NCBI RefSeq assembly: GCF_905147365.1
Contig: NC_056417.1
Coordinates: 7,586,501-7,650,500, forward strand
Length of the DNA stretch: 64,000 bases
Direction: 5' to 3'
DNA from: Aricia agestis
Lineage: Eukaryota > Arthropoda > Insecta > Lepidoptera > Lycaenidae
Positions 39,801 through 54,800 of this stretch are shown piece after piece. The notes under the pieces were generated by a model. The model did not search any database, had not been told where the DNA came from, and was given only the letters and a program-made list of their open reading frames with translations. The translations under genes and the position numbers were made by a program. Position 1 is the first letter of the stretch. Every line of letters begins with the position of its first letter.

Positions 39801-42800
39801 GCAACCGGCGCCGGCAGCGGAGGCACTCCCTAATATAATATTAATTTGGTGAAGCAGGTGGATGATTAAATACGTTGTTTATTCTTATTTACCTGTATTA
39901 CGCAACTATAATCATTAAAGGTGTTTACAATATTTATGTAAGTAGGTGAGTATATTTTTTATTGGCTAGGTAGAGTAAGGCGCCGTGACAAAATATTGTG
40001 ACGCGCAACTGCGCCCGCAGGCTGAAAAAGATTGGGAACCCCTGGATTAGGCTGTAGGCACGAGGAAGAAAGATATTGTTTTAACTATGAACATATTAAG
40101 CTAAATGTGGTATGTCTGATTCAATATCGAAACCAGCTAGATTAAAATATGTAGATATTACATTTTGGTGACACATTGTTGGAAAATGAGAAAAAAATTG
40201 GTGCCGCAGGAAAAACCGATTTGTAATGTTGTTTCTTTGTATCGATCTAGAGGGTGAGTATTCGTCTATTATTAAAATATCCATATTGATATTTTAAATG
40301 CGAAAGTGTGTCTCTCTGTTACCTCTTCACGTCCAAACCGCTGAACTGATTTTGCTGAATTTCTCATGGAAATACTTTGAGTCCCGGGAAAGGACATAGG
40401 ATACTTTTTATCCCGGAAAATTTTACGGTTCCCGTGCGATAAAACGGTTTTGGCGCAACGGAGTTGCGGGCGTTACCTAGTATTATAATATCTTATTCAT
40501 GATATTTAATTTAGGGTACTGTCATCATCATACGCAATTGTGTAATGTAGAGTAATAATAATCATAATATCTATGGACGCTTCACACCACGTCAGTCTGG
40601 CCCCGTGCTAAGTACCTGAAGGACTTGTGTTACGGGTACCAGACAACGGAAATATATTTAATACTTTTATACTATACATATATTTAAATTTTTTATTATA
40701 TCATACACATATTTAATACACACCCATGACCCAGGAACTTTGAAAACTTTTTGTTCCGTCGGCGGGATTCGAACCCGCGACCCCCGGCTTGAGCTACCGA
40801 CGGCCCACCCACTGAGCCACAGAGGTCGTCGAAAGCCACAGAAGTAAAACTATAACAATTAGTGATCCCACGAGAATAATAATTATTATTAAACTAATAG
40901 TCCTGTAACAAGCTGCTTACGAGCTACTGGACAGTTGCAAACCATTAGCGCGTGTTGAGACCAAACTGACTATACGCCGCCGGATGTGAGCAGGCTCACT
41001 GTGAACGTGAAAATATACGGTATCGAATGTGCGCCTAGCGTAATAACGTATTGTCGATTAGGTATGAACGAAAAAGTGAATGTGAAGTGATGGCGCAGGG
41101 GGGGGGGGGGGCAAATTGACTTTACCTACTACAATTCATACTTTTCTCATTGTCTACGAATGAGGAAAGTAAGTATGAATTGTAGGTAAAGTCGACAGCA
41201 CATGAAGGTTTTCACTTGTACTACGAGCCTTACATATACAGCGATTATAAAAACAGTATCTTAGTACTATACAAATATATATTTTGTGACAGTACAGAGT
41301 CCAATGTGGGGGGGGGGGGCAGCTGCCCCTCTTTGCCTCCCCTTGGCGACGCCCTTGTGAATATGTATGGAAATACAATAAACTGCGTAAAGTTCGCTCA
41401 CATTCGGCGGCTGACAGTCGGTTTGGTGTGAACACGGCCTTAGGACAAAACAGGGAAGCACAAAAATGTAGAAGTTCCATTACATATTTAACTTTTTTTA
41501 TCAGTGGTTTTATACCAAAGATGTAACGCGCCTTAGCATAATTTAAGGAGAAAGAGTTATAGTTTCAGACGATGTGATGTAATATTGTTTGGTCACAGTT
41601 ACTGAAAACATAGCCAAAAAACGTAGATAATTAGAAAAGTGCTCTGCGAAAAGAAACGTGTGAACTTTAGAAATAATTATGAGAAAAGGTTAATCCAGTA
41701 GGTATGGTGTAGTCTATTGATCTAGCTTAGTATATTTTTGAACCTGTTCTACCGTCTTTTAGTCCCGACTCCCGGTGGTATGCAATTCAAATTCAAATTC
41801 TTTTATAAGCACAAAATAATAGGTACTTATACAATAGTAATAATAATAATAGCTCCCACACCGGTTTCGGTGGCCGGTTTCGTTGAAACCAGGTCATCTA
41901 CGCAGGAGTAATTTTATAGTGCCCAAGTGTGTGCGCAGTACACGAGAGCACTCTCTATTCCTTTACTCTCATAACCCAGTGGGACGGAAAACCGGCACGA
42001 CCGGCGAGAGATCAGGCGCAGGACCGACTTTTTACATGCCCATACGACGCATGGATCATCTTACTTGTCAGACAATCAGGTGACCAGCCTGCACTGTCCT
42101 AACAAAACTTGGAAATAACATAGTTCCAACGCGGAAATCGAACCCACGACCTCCGAGTCAAGAGCCGCGCTCTATACCACTAGACTACGGAGGCGTTATA
42201 ATATTATTATTATTATACAATAGTATAAACTAGGCAGCGTACATCACGTCGTCTAATCCCATACTAAGTAAAATTGCACCTGGATACCTGGATATAAATG
42301 TTGAATTATCTTGCAGGAATTATTTGCAGCGCTTGGAGCAATTCGAGAAAGCGATCCTCGCATACAACGAGGCCCTGAGATGGAATGTGAGTGATTCCAT
42401 TATATCATAACGTTGTACTTCAACAATAAAGTTACATTCTAAAACTAGAACTCCGTTGTGCCAAAATTCGTTTATTGCGCGAGAACCGTACATTTTTCCG
42501 GGATAAAAAGTATCCTATGTCCTTTCCCGGGACTCAAAGTATCTCCATGTCAAAAATCAAAATCGTTTTTGCGGTTTAGCCGTGAAGAGGTAAAAGACAC
42601 TTTCATATTTATAAAACACCAGCTTTACCCGCGACTTTGTCCGCGTCAACAAAATGTGAAAAATCGGTCCACGGTAAAATACATAGGTAAAACTTTAAAA
42701 AGTAAAAAATATCCTCATCTTTTTTGAAAGTCGGTTAAAAAGTTGCCTAAGTTACTCCCTATTACATCAGCTATCTGCCAATAAAAGTACCGTCAAAATC

Positions 42801-45800
42801 GGTCTAGCCATTTCGGAGATTAGCCGGAACAAACAGACAGACATACAGGCAGACAAAAATTCTAAAAATTGTTATTTTGGTGTCTGTACCGTCTAAATAT
42901 TCATATGCATGTAGTAAAAAACGGTTATTTCAATATTACAAACAGACACTTCAATTTTATTTATATGTATAGATGTATAGATGACTGGTGAGACATTTTC
43001 AATACTCGACGACATGATATTTGGCTATAATATTAGATGAAAAAAAAATATAAATTGATTACTGAGTAAATGTAGCTTAAAGTTATATAAATAAATATTT
43101 ACCCAACGCATGGACACCGCGCGCGGGGGGTAGCGGCGCAGTGTTTCTTTGATGGCACACGCCGCCGCGCTGGCCGCATAGTATGCCTACTTGCCTAGCC
43201 GCGTAATTCACTCAGGATACATGATTCATTTATTTAAAAGGAAATTTGGTAAAAAATTAAGTAGGTACCTAATTTTATTACATAATTATAATGAAAATCG
43301 AGTACCGAATACACTCCTTAAGTATTGCAAATGTCTCACCAGTCATGCAGTAATATACTAATATTATAAATGCGAAAGTGTGTCTGTCTGTCTTCTTATT
43401 TTATTATTGTCTTCGCTAATAAAAATAAGGATGCAATCAGGAATTACTGATAAACTATAAATTCAAAATGAAACACTTTATAGCTTGGAAGCTATTTTTG
43501 CTAGTAGCGTCACAATCCTGAATGACTCTATCGATGTTTTCTGAGGTCTTAACTATACAATCTCATTATTCAAATATGTTATGTTTTCTAACCTGAGCAA
43601 ACATTTTTTTTTATTAAATAAGGGGGCAAACGAGCAAACGGGTCACCTGATGGTAAGCAACTACCGTCGCCCATGGACACTCGCAACATCAGAAGAGCTG
43701 CAGGTGCGTTGCCGGCCTTTTAAGAGGGAATACGCTCTTTTCTTGAAGGTTTGCAGGTCGTATCGTAACATACAGCGATAAAGCATACTTCCGCGCTTGG
43801 TAGGATGTCCACTGTTAAATATTTTGTATATAGTTTATTTAAACCGACTATCGTAAACAATAAATTGTACCTAAAGTTCTCTATGTTTTTAAGGCGCATT
43901 TTCACATTTGTGATAGATGAAGATAACTTATCTTCTTCTTAATTTAAGCCTCGTTTTCTCTAGTAGTTACGCCTTCCCATATCCTGAATTCCGAAATTTT
44001 CAGCCTTACATTAATAGTTTGATATTTGCCATGGCGTAGACCAGTGGCCATAGCGATCAGTTAGCAGTAATTGATTTCGGCCAATCCGTCACTCATAAGC
44101 CGCCCATTCCCAGACTAATTCAAAATCGATACATCCTTGAACACTGTTTGCGATTTAGGAAGGAAATCACCATCGAAATAACATCCTATGGAACGATAAC
44201 TCTAATATGTTGGAACGCTTCAATCCTTCCGTAAAAATGTTGGTAGAGCAACGAAAATGGTATGACCGACCCGAGTGTGTTAATTGAAAATCAACTAAGG
44301 GTCAATTCAGACCGCAACGCGACGAGGCGGGCGAGGCGCGGCGCGGCATATATTTGTATGGATTTGACAGATTTCAATTACGTGAGACGTCTTGCAAATC
44401 TTTTAAATCCATATAAATTTAGAAATGCATCTACGCGTGGCGTTGCGGTCTGAATCAACCCTTAGACTCGATTTATATACGTCCGCCCGACCGCGCGGTT
44501 TAACGGTTACATCGCGATATCACAAGCAATTGTATGTACTATCAAGGAAGTTGATTCCTAGGCAGTTGGGGGACTTACGTAGCTTGGTCGCGTTACGTCA
44601 AACCCAGCCGACAGATCACAATTAACTATTAAGACTGGGTTGCACCAGAGGCGTGGGTAAAGTTAAAGTTAAATATGGCGTCCAAACACCCCATATTATC
44701 ATACATCTGTCAATTTTTCCGGTTATAGTTAAGGTTAAAGTTAAAGTTAGTTGGTGCAACCCAGTCTAAATAATCCGACCAAATGACGTTGGTCTATCAA
44801 CGGCCTAGGAATCAATTTCCTCGATGGTACATGATAGCGCGAATCTTAACCGCACCGCTATTTATATGAATCGTTACATATCTACTGATGCTTGTGATCT
44901 CCCGGTGTAGCGGCAAAAACGAGCTTTCCCCGGATGTTTTTAAATCCAGCCCAAAAGTAGCTACTCTTCGAAAGTATTGTAATTTGATGGAAATGCCTTG
45001 TAAGGTATTTCCATCAAATTACAATACATTGGAAGAAGCTGACCACTGATATAAAATATGTTTTATTGTAGGGCAAAACTCATAAGAATAATCTTAAGAG
45101 GATACACCAGGGGCTAGAGAAATGAAAAAAAAGTACGTGTAATATCTATAGCTGTCTCCCTTACCTCAAGCCTATACCGCAGAACGCGATAGAGACAACT
45201 GCAGAAAATCCAAAAAATCAACGATTCGTTGTCCCCTGATTCCTTCTCCAAAACTTAACCGATTTAAGTAGTTTTTTCATTAAAGATTAAAAAAAGGATT
45301 GAGCTGTGTTCCTATGTTTTGCTTTTTTTTGTATAATCTAGCCAAATCTGTTTTCTGGACGTTTGAACGCAGCGGAAAATCTGGCCATTTTATTGGGTTT
45401 TTGAACGTTCATATCTTATTTAATAATTAAATTATGAAAAAAAAGAAAACATAGGGACATTGTATTAGTGGCCGTAGATATTCAGGAAAAAAATTATAAC
45501 TCTACTAGCATTATCCAGGGAGGAAACAGGGGACAACGTTTGTATGGAAAAAAGGGTGGTGTGGACTCCTCTTAAGTGCGATAAAACTAAGAATGCCAAT
45601 AAAATTAAGTGAAACAGTAGCATACGTCTACAACAAACATAGTCCATGTAGGTACATAAACTTTCACATGCTACGTTAGTAGACTTTACGTTTCAATAAT
45701 ATAATGTTCCTACATTTATAAATAGGCTAAGATTGCGTAAAAGCTGACATGATATTTCAATGGTTCTCATAGTGAACGGGTTCTTACATACAAACGAAGA

Positions 45801-48800
45801 TGTTCAATGTTATTGAATAGTACTTAAATAAAATTATATTAATATTTCGCTGCAAATTGATGTAGAGAGTTTGAGGTTATATTGAAGAACTAGCTGTTAC
45901 CCGCGACTTCGTCCGCGTAAAAAAAAGTGATAAGTTGATAACAAAGAATGAACATTATGCACGATAACCAATACGGATTTACTAAGGGTCGATCCACAAC
46001 GGATGCTGGTATAGGACTTCTTTGTAGTATTTTTGAAGCTTGGGAGGAGTCGCAGGATGCCTTAGGTGTGTTTTGCGATCTCTCCAAAGCCTTCGATTGT
46101 GTTGAGCATGCTACATTGATCAGGAAACTGCGCCACTACGGCATAAAGGACTCTGCTCTCAGCCTTTTGACTTCTTACCTTAAAAATAGGACTCAAAGGG
46201 TTGAGGTAAATAGTAAAAGGTCCAATGGAACCAAAATAGAATTAGGTGTCCCACAGGGATCTATCTTAGGCCCATTTCTTTTTCTCATCTATATAAATGA
46301 CTTACCTTATCTAGTAAAGGATAATAATAATGAGATAGTGCTTTTTGCCGATGACACTTCACTTATTTTTAAAGTGAAGCGACAACAGTCGAACTACGAC
46401 GAGGTAAACAGTGCTCTCTCAAAAATAGTACATTGGTTTAATGTTAATAACTTACTTTTAAATTCTAGTAAAACTAAATGTATAAAGTTTACTTTGCCCA
46501 ATGTTAGGCAAGTCCAAACCAATGTGCTATTAAATGATGAGAAGATGAATTTGGTAGATAACACTGTATTCCTAGGTATTACACTTGATAGTAAATTACA
46601 GTGGGGTCCCCACATTGCTAATCTAGCAGGTAGGCTCAGTTCTGCAGCATATGCAGTCAGAAAAATTAGAGAAATTTCTGACGAAGACACGGCACGATTA
46701 GTATATTTTAGTTATTTTCATAGTAGGATGTCATATGGAATCCTTTTATGGGGAAACGCTGCCGACATTAATACAATATTTGTGCTGCAGAAGCGAGTCA
46801 TACGTTCTATTTATAAAATGTCTGCTTTAGAATCTCTGAGAGATAAATTTAAAGAAATTGGTATTCTAACTGTTGCTTCTCAATACATTTTGGATAATGT
46901 AATATATGTTAGAAAAAATATAAATAAATTTAAAGTTAAAAGTGACATTCACTGTAGAAATACTAGAAATAAGCACAAGCTGGACATGCCAGTGATCAGA
47001 CTTAGTAAAGTCAGTAAATCTTTTAAAGGTCAATGTATACGCCTTTACAATAAAATCCCAGAAAACGTTCAAAATCTTTCCATTAATAAATTTAAAAAAG
47101 TAGTCAAAGAGCGTTTGTGTGCCAAAGCTTATTATAAGGTCAATGATTTCATAGAAGATGGCACATCTTGGGAGTAGGATGGCTTCTTGCAAGGCTACTT
47201 CTACATTATTATATTATGACTTACAATTATGTATGTTGACATTGTATATAATATTAAGTTACAAAATTGTAAACTTTATTTTAAAAGAATAATTTTTCTC
47301 TCACTTTTTTGGTAAAAAGTGGAACCCGTGCGAGTTTCTTACGCCGGTTCTTCTCGCCGGGGTAGTTCCCGAACCGGTGGTAGGCATCAGGTAGACATTC
47401 TGAAAAAATTTGATTCAAATTTACTCAGAAATAAAACATTTTTTATTTTATTTTATTATTTTTTATGAACATGGTATCTAATTTGGACCATATCTTATGC
47501 AACAACAAAATAATTATGAAAATCGGTCCACAAACGGCGGAGTAAAATACATAGGTAAAACATAAAAAAGTAAAAAATATCCTCCTCCTTTTCGGAAGTC
47601 GGTTAAAAGTAGCCTAAGTTACTCCTTATTATATCAGCTATCTGCCAATAAAAGTCCCGTCAAAATCGGTCCAGCCATTTCGGAGATTAGCCAGAACAAA
47701 CAGACAGACATACAGACAGACAAAAATTCTAAAAATTGTTATTTTGATGTCTGTACCGTCTAAATATTCATATGCTTGTAGTAAAAAAACGGTTATTTCA
47801 ATATTACAAACAGACACTCCAATTTTATTTAAATGTGTATAGATGTGTAAAGATATTACATACGTATGAATCAGGAGCGTCGCACGTAAAACCCAGGAGC
47901 TTAAAATATTTTGTAGATATGGCTACCCCAATTCGCAATTTGTCTGCTTTTAAAATACTTTCGTATAATAAAAAAATAATTTAAGAGAAATTCGTTTGAT
48001 ATTTTGTAAGAATACCATTTTCTAATTTAATTAATTCGACACAGCATCAGAACTGTATAATCGAAACTAAAAAAGAAATATTAGCTTACATGTTGAAAAC
48101 ATACAAATTAACAATTATACTCATATTATAATTTACTAGCTATTTGACCGAGCTTTGCTCGGTATTCGAGTACACGAATAAAATTACATTTTCTAGCAAT
48201 GATTCCTAGCTAGATCGATTTATCGCCCCCGAAACCCCTTTAAACTAAATTTCATGAAAATCGTTGGAGCCGATTCCGAGATCATTTCTAGAAAATGTCA
48301 TTTTCATCGGATACCGAGCAAAGCTCGGTTAAACAGCTAGTTATGTTTGTAAAATAGCGTCAAAATTTAAAAAGTCTTTGGTGCCCACTTTATGAAAACT
48401 TGTTGAAACTAAATAATATTAAATAATTTCCATAACAACTATTTAAATCTATTTCTAAACACGAGTAAAGTTATAAGAGAACTAAATTCAAAGGCAGTTA
48501 ACGGGCTTCCAGAGACAAAAATAAATTGTTCGGTAGTATTAAAAAATTGTTCGTACATCAACGTTTGTGAGCTCCAAATTACGAGCGGGCGTCGCGATGT
48601 TTAATTTTCATCTCAGACAAGTTTATTCGCAAAGTTTTCCCGCTGTATTATGAAATCTCACGGCCAATGTGAGAATGTTCGTATTGAAATAATATAATAT
48701 TAGAATTACGTATTTTGCTTCAAAATAATCCCTCCCTTTGTGGAATCGAGGTGGTTGAACTATATTTCCTTTTGAAAGGCTGTTTTTAAGTCCTTATAAT

Positions 48801-51800
48801 AGAATAATAATGTAGATAATCTAAGTAGAATAATTTCGTAGCCTATTATCATTAATTAGATAACGCCCGCGAATGTGTTGCATCGAAATTTGTTTAACGA
48901 AATTTGAGAGTAAAACGTACATTTTCCGACAAAAACCATATTGTTCTCCGTTTATAATAAGGCTCAAGAATTCTAACGAATTTATCTTGCGCGATTCGGC
49001 TTAAATTGCAAGGTAGATACCAAAAATATGAATAATATTGTGAAGTATAATTCGCATTTGAATACTAACTTTCATGTAGTGCTTGTAAATTGTGAAACAT
49101 TTTCAGCGATGCACAGATTCAGACTGACTTTCAACGTTTTCCCCGCACATTTTTATTCACTATATTCGTCAAGTATATTTTATTATAGAACAACTGGGTT
49201 TTCTACATAATATTTTGCTTTCTGTTCAGGGATCAAACATTTTATATTGCCTATTTACTCGACTGTGACTTGAGGGTTATGTTTTTCGAGTGTATAATTT
49301 CCTCTTAAGCAATACTAGCCATTTGGCCGAGCTTTGCTCGTTATTCGATAAAACACGAATATAACATTTTCTAAAAATGATTCCTAGCTAGATCGATTTA
49401 TCGCCCCGAAACCCCCTATAAGTACTTATACTAAATTTCATGAAAATCGTTGGAGCCGATTCCGAGATCCCAATTATATTAAACGAGCTTTTGCCCGCGG
49501 CTTCGCTCGCGTTAAAAAATATTATTATATACAAACTTTCATCCCCTATTTGAACCCCTTGGGGTTGGAATTTATCAAAATCCTTTCTTAGCGGATGCCT
49601 ACGTCATAACATCTACCTGCATGCCAAATTTCAGCCCGATCCGTCCAATGGTTTGAGCTGTGCGTTGATAGATCACTATGTCAATCAGTCAGTCACCTTT
49701 GAGTTTTATTATAGATATACAATAATTGCTAGTTTAAAGATATAAGATAGAGTACTAACTATAGTCTTTATTTCTAGAAAATAAATATGGCATTTTGCTT
49801 ATGAGCTGTAGTAAGATTTATTTATTTATTTAGATAATGTATACATTGCGAATCAAATATTTTATATTACTTCTTACCAGGAAATACCATACTTATACAT
49901 ATTTTATACTACAGTCGTTTGGGAAAATTGGTTACGAAGACAGGTCGTGCGGTGCATTCAAAACTACGGCTTGCTTGTGGTATATCACGCTGACCTGTCT
50001 AGACCACTTTGTCGACAGAATATAGGAACTGCCAAGATAGAGCGTGCTCTTTTATTGGTATAAATAACACACACAGTAGTTTTGGTGCCTGAAAACTAAA
50101 AGCTGTTCCTGTAAGAACTTTGTGCCCTGATCATACTATGTTTCTTAGAAATTTTCTTTATATAAGTTCAGGTTTTTAAGATATTTCGTTACAAAGTAGA
50201 AACATAGATTAGCAAGGTTTTAGATAAGTCTAAATAATAAAACAATGCAGTATCACGTCATGCAGCTTGTTGTTGTTCGATTTGCAGTTTGATTTTAAAA
50301 ACACAGTTTAACTACCTACTGTACAATCTACTGTACATTAATACTAGTATTATTTTTTATTTATTTTTTATGAAATAAGGGGGCAAACGAGCAAACGGGT
50401 CACCTGATGGAAAGCAACTTCCGTCGCCCATAGACACTCGCAGCATCAGAAGAGCTGCAAGTGCGTTTTAAGAGGGAATAGGGTAATAGGGGAGAGTAGG
50501 GAAGGGAAGGGAATAGTTGAGGGTAGGGAAGGGAATAGGGTAGGGGTTAGGGGATTGGGCCTCCGGTAAACTCACTCACTCGGCGAAACACAGCGCAAGC
50601 GCTGTTTCACGCCGGTTTTCTGTGAGAACGTGGTATTTATCCGGTCGAGCCGGCCCATTCGTGCCGAAGCATGGCTCTCCCACGTATAAAATATTTGATA
50701 TTTAAGGTTATATGTAGCTATGGCTAGCAGCTTTAAAGGACTGTAATTCTCTGAAATATAAATATAATGAATTCATGCTAATTGACATTTATAATGAAAA
50801 CGCTGGAGAGTTTCACAGAATTCCTCCACTTTGTTCCTATACGCTTAATGCTAACATTCAAAAGGCTTTCCGTTTATTAGTTCAAAGGAAATAATGAGTA
50901 GGAATAAGTTATAAGATTAATCCAATTACATAAAGACTTGTTTACAGGAGTCCGACGTCCGAGCTCTCCTCGGTCGAAGTTTAGCTCGGGCCAAAGCGAC
51001 GCATTATGTCGAAGCCCTTGCAGATGCCGAGAGGGCCACCGGTAGGAATCTCAAATCTATTACCTTTATTTTAGAGATGATTTTACATTGACTAAAGCGT
51101 ATGCATTGCCGAAAGGGCCAATAGTACGAATTTCAAATCTATCCTCTATAGATTAGAGTTTATTTCAGAGTGATGAAAGCGCATGCAATTACTTCTCGTC
51201 TCGCATAAAAGTTGTAGCTCATAAAGTTTTTCCCAGATGCTCCCGCTTTCCAATAGAAACACTATTTTGACATAAAGATCGCAGTAAAGATTGGAGGAGT
51301 ATGGTTTTGCATCAGAATTATTAAATAGAGATTTTTTATAGTTTGCAGTACAGAAATACTGTAATATGTTAGTTGCCTGTAGTGTTATCCTATAAGCATG
51401 GGCGCCGGCAGAGGGGTGCCAGGGGGTGCACTTGCACCCCTTGGGAATCTCGGGATCAAGAGGAATTATTGAAATAAAAAGCATTTTGTAACCCTATTAC
51501 CATGCCGTACAAGGATAGTTCGTAATGTTTCGGCACTAAATGTTTTATGTTGATAAATAGACAGTCATTGTTGTTCGTAAAAAGTAAAAAGAAAAGAACA
51601 GAAAGAAAACTAAAATCTGCACCCCTTGGAAATTTTTCTGCCGGCGCCCATGCCTATAAGATAAATAATTATTATTATTCTTAGTAAAATTATTTATAGA
51701 TGCGACATCACGTAAGAATATAAAATTTTGCTTTTGCCAATTTTCTTACCAAACTGTCAGCTTTAGCGCGATATAGCGAGTTAATCTAATGTAGCCACAC

Positions 51801-54800
51801 AAAGTTTTCCATCAACATGCAATTATTTGATACTTTTGAACTTTATTACGTAGCAATAAGGCTTAAAATATCTGGTGTACGTTATTGGCAACAGTAATAC
51901 ATTTCTTACAGAATTAGAGCCATCCAACACCACCGCACTACACATCCGTGCGCAGACCGAATATGAGAAGTGTGAGTTTGAGCGCGCACTGGTGTTCGCA
52001 CACCGCGGCCAGAGGCTGCGGAGATATCCCCCACACTTCGACGACTGCGCCAGATGTGCTGAAGAAACGGTAGGAATTATACGCTTTACAGGCATAATAA
52101 GCATAACAGTCAAACAGGCATAACAGGCATTGAGGCGTTTATATATATACGTTAGCAGGCATAGATATTATACCCCATTGGGACATAGGTAATAAAATGA
52201 AAAATGTACAGATGAAACGGCAAAAACACCGTCAATTATTTGTACTTAGTTCGGTACTTCAATATACAATTTCAATTAATAGATTTTGTGGCTTGAAACG
52301 TGTTCAGTGCGTTCATAATTTGGTGTACCAGCGATGTCCAACATATTATACGTCAATGGTTTTTGAGGTAGGTACAGCAATTAATAAGGATTCATTAACT
52401 TAAATAGGGTCTTTGAATAAATGTGCGGCTTAAGTCGCTTAAAAACATGCGTTTAGCTATGTTTACGGTCGACTTTAAATGGCTTTCACAATTTTAAAAG
52501 CAAACAAAAAGGGCTAAAAAATAAAAATAATTTCATATTATCTCTTTCTATTTATCTTTCTACTTGCGCTAGTTAATAAGAGTCCTCTTAGATGTTATAA
52601 AATTAATTTTCCTGGTAAACGTTGTAAAAGAAATAATAAATGCAAATGAGTCGAAAGACAATAGACAACTTAATTTGGTATTAAAAAGATAATTTTGTAT
52701 TATAAAAGACAGACACACGTAGACACACGTTATTATTAATTAGGGTCGGTGTTTCAGATCAGGGAATGCTGCGACACCAGTGCCAGCAAGGTATTGGCGT
52801 ACGCGTCTAGAACGAACAAGCCCGAAGAAACCAGGAGGTCTGTGAGCATAGATATCAAAGGGGACCCTCCGAGACTCACAAGACAAGCGTCACCGTCTAT
52901 AGCGGTTAGTGGAATATCCTGGACATTTTATCAATGCGAGCGAAGCGAGTTCTAGTATATTCCACAACCTGAGCACTTTTGTAGTACACTTTACGGAAAA
53001 ACTATCACACCTATTGATTTGTGCTTCAACATAGTAATTTTTATTTTTAGGTAGATGTGTTATCATCAGTCAGTCAAGTTTTGGTTACTATTAAAATATA
53101 TTAAAAAAACTGCCTTAAGGATTATAACCACGCAGAAAAACGACGCGAGCCCTCACAAAGCTTCGGCTTTTAGCTAGTAAAGTAAGGCGGCAAGTGAGGT
53201 TATAGGTGACCTGATGGAAAGCAATTACCATCGCCCATGGACACTCGCAACATCAGAAGAGCTGCAGGTGCGTTGCCGACCTTTTAAGAGGGAATACGCT
53301 CTCTTCTTTGAAGGTCAGGTCATTTTGGTCTGGAAATACTGCTGGCGACATTTCGTTCCAGAGTTTTGTGCGTGTACGTGGCAGAAAGTTACGCGAAAAA
53401 CGCACGGTGAAAGACTGCCACTCATCAAGGTGATGAAGATGGTATATTTTTCGCGTAGAACGATGACGAAAAGTTGCAGAACTTGTCTGTCGTATTAAAT
53501 TGTTTGGTAAATAAGCTATCAATTAAATGAAGCGAGCACCATTGCTTAAAGAAACCGCTAAAGAAGTATTTTTTCTCAGCAAATCATTTATTATTATGGG
53601 TTTTTAACCCAAATAATAAATGATTTGCTTGAAGATTTATCTTCAAAGGCTTGGGAAATAAGATCTATATGAAAGCTGATAGCTAAGCTTCTAAAACTTT
53701 TTGTGGTTCTAAAATTAGCATATCTAATTTTAAAAGAAAATATTCTGATTAATTTTTGTTGTTCGTCATTGGTATTTGTTCCATAATTATGTAAAGCAGT
53801 AAACAGAATTTGAATCGCTAGGCTTTAAACTCGCAAACTTTGAGATAATACTTCTTCAACTTAAGATGAAAATAACAAAATTTCTGGCACTAGTTTTGCA
53901 TTAATTCGCGAATTGTATCACTGAAATTCATTGGAGATTTAATTGTGCATACAGCTGATATATCTACTTGGGTTTGACAAAACAAAGTGATTATACTTTA
54001 GGGTGTGTGTAAGTGGTGAAAGTAGCTGCGCTGAAAGAGCTTTTTTTAAATTTTGTATGGGCAAATTCATGTCGCTAGGGCATGCTCATACAAATAAAAA
54101 AAAAATGTTCTTTCAGCGCTGCTACTTTTACAGTGAACTGTATGAAAGGGGTACATACACACCCTAAAGTATTAGCATAATTAGTATGCGCAATGAAATT
54201 TTCTCCAGCAATGAATCCCATGCCCATACAAATCACAAAAAAATGCTATTTCAGCGCTGCTGTTTTTACAGTGAACTCAATACAGGGGACTCATACACCC
54301 CCTAAAGTATAATCACTTACTATCGTTACATCCTCTAAAAGACGGACATGGGTGTGAAGACAGAAGGACGATGTTTGATTTTTTGCTTATCGCCCTCTTA
54401 ATTCGCGAATTGAATCACGGAAATGCATTACTGATGAAAACTTTATAGTGCATACTGATATATCTCTATTCTCTAGGTCCAAGAGATATCTCGCGTGCAG
54501 AGACAGAAGGCAGAACATATATCTCGTTTAATGGCGTCCAAATATTTGGAGCAAATGGCCCATGATAAACATTTCCTCACGGCGTTATGTAGGGACGAAC
54601 GACTTCGTTCCGCGAACAAACAAGGATCGGAAAAGCTCCAAGATTTGGCTAATAAGGCCCTCGCTGATATCGAAAAGAGACAAGTAAGTTTATAAGGAGA
54701 CAAGACATAAGTACTGTCATAGAAGTTGATTCATAGGCAGGTGGCAAACCTTTTTTTTTTAATGAAATAAGGGGGCGAACGAGCAAACGGGTCACCTGAT

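Larger units (their letters stand above)
45888..47848 (+). repeat. Dispersed repeat family E, split by a LINE
   Basis: Starts 'aactagctgttacccgcgac' (45888-45947) and resumes at 47465 ('atgaacatggtatc'), matching 42616-42975 to its end. The gap is the LINE at 45956-47464. Confidence 0.85.

Noticed and set aside
40758..40830. tRNA gene on the minus strand
   Set aside because: A and B boxes are good but the acceptor stem does not pair and a SINE body follows. It is the head of a tRNA-derived SINE.
42126..42194. Second tRNA gene on the minus strand
   Set aside because: Same reasoning: the tRNA-like head continues into a SINE body with an ATT tail.
49837..50025. 62-codon frame as a TTC25 exon
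   Set aside because: No splice borders in phase with exons 2 and 3, which already join directly in phase.
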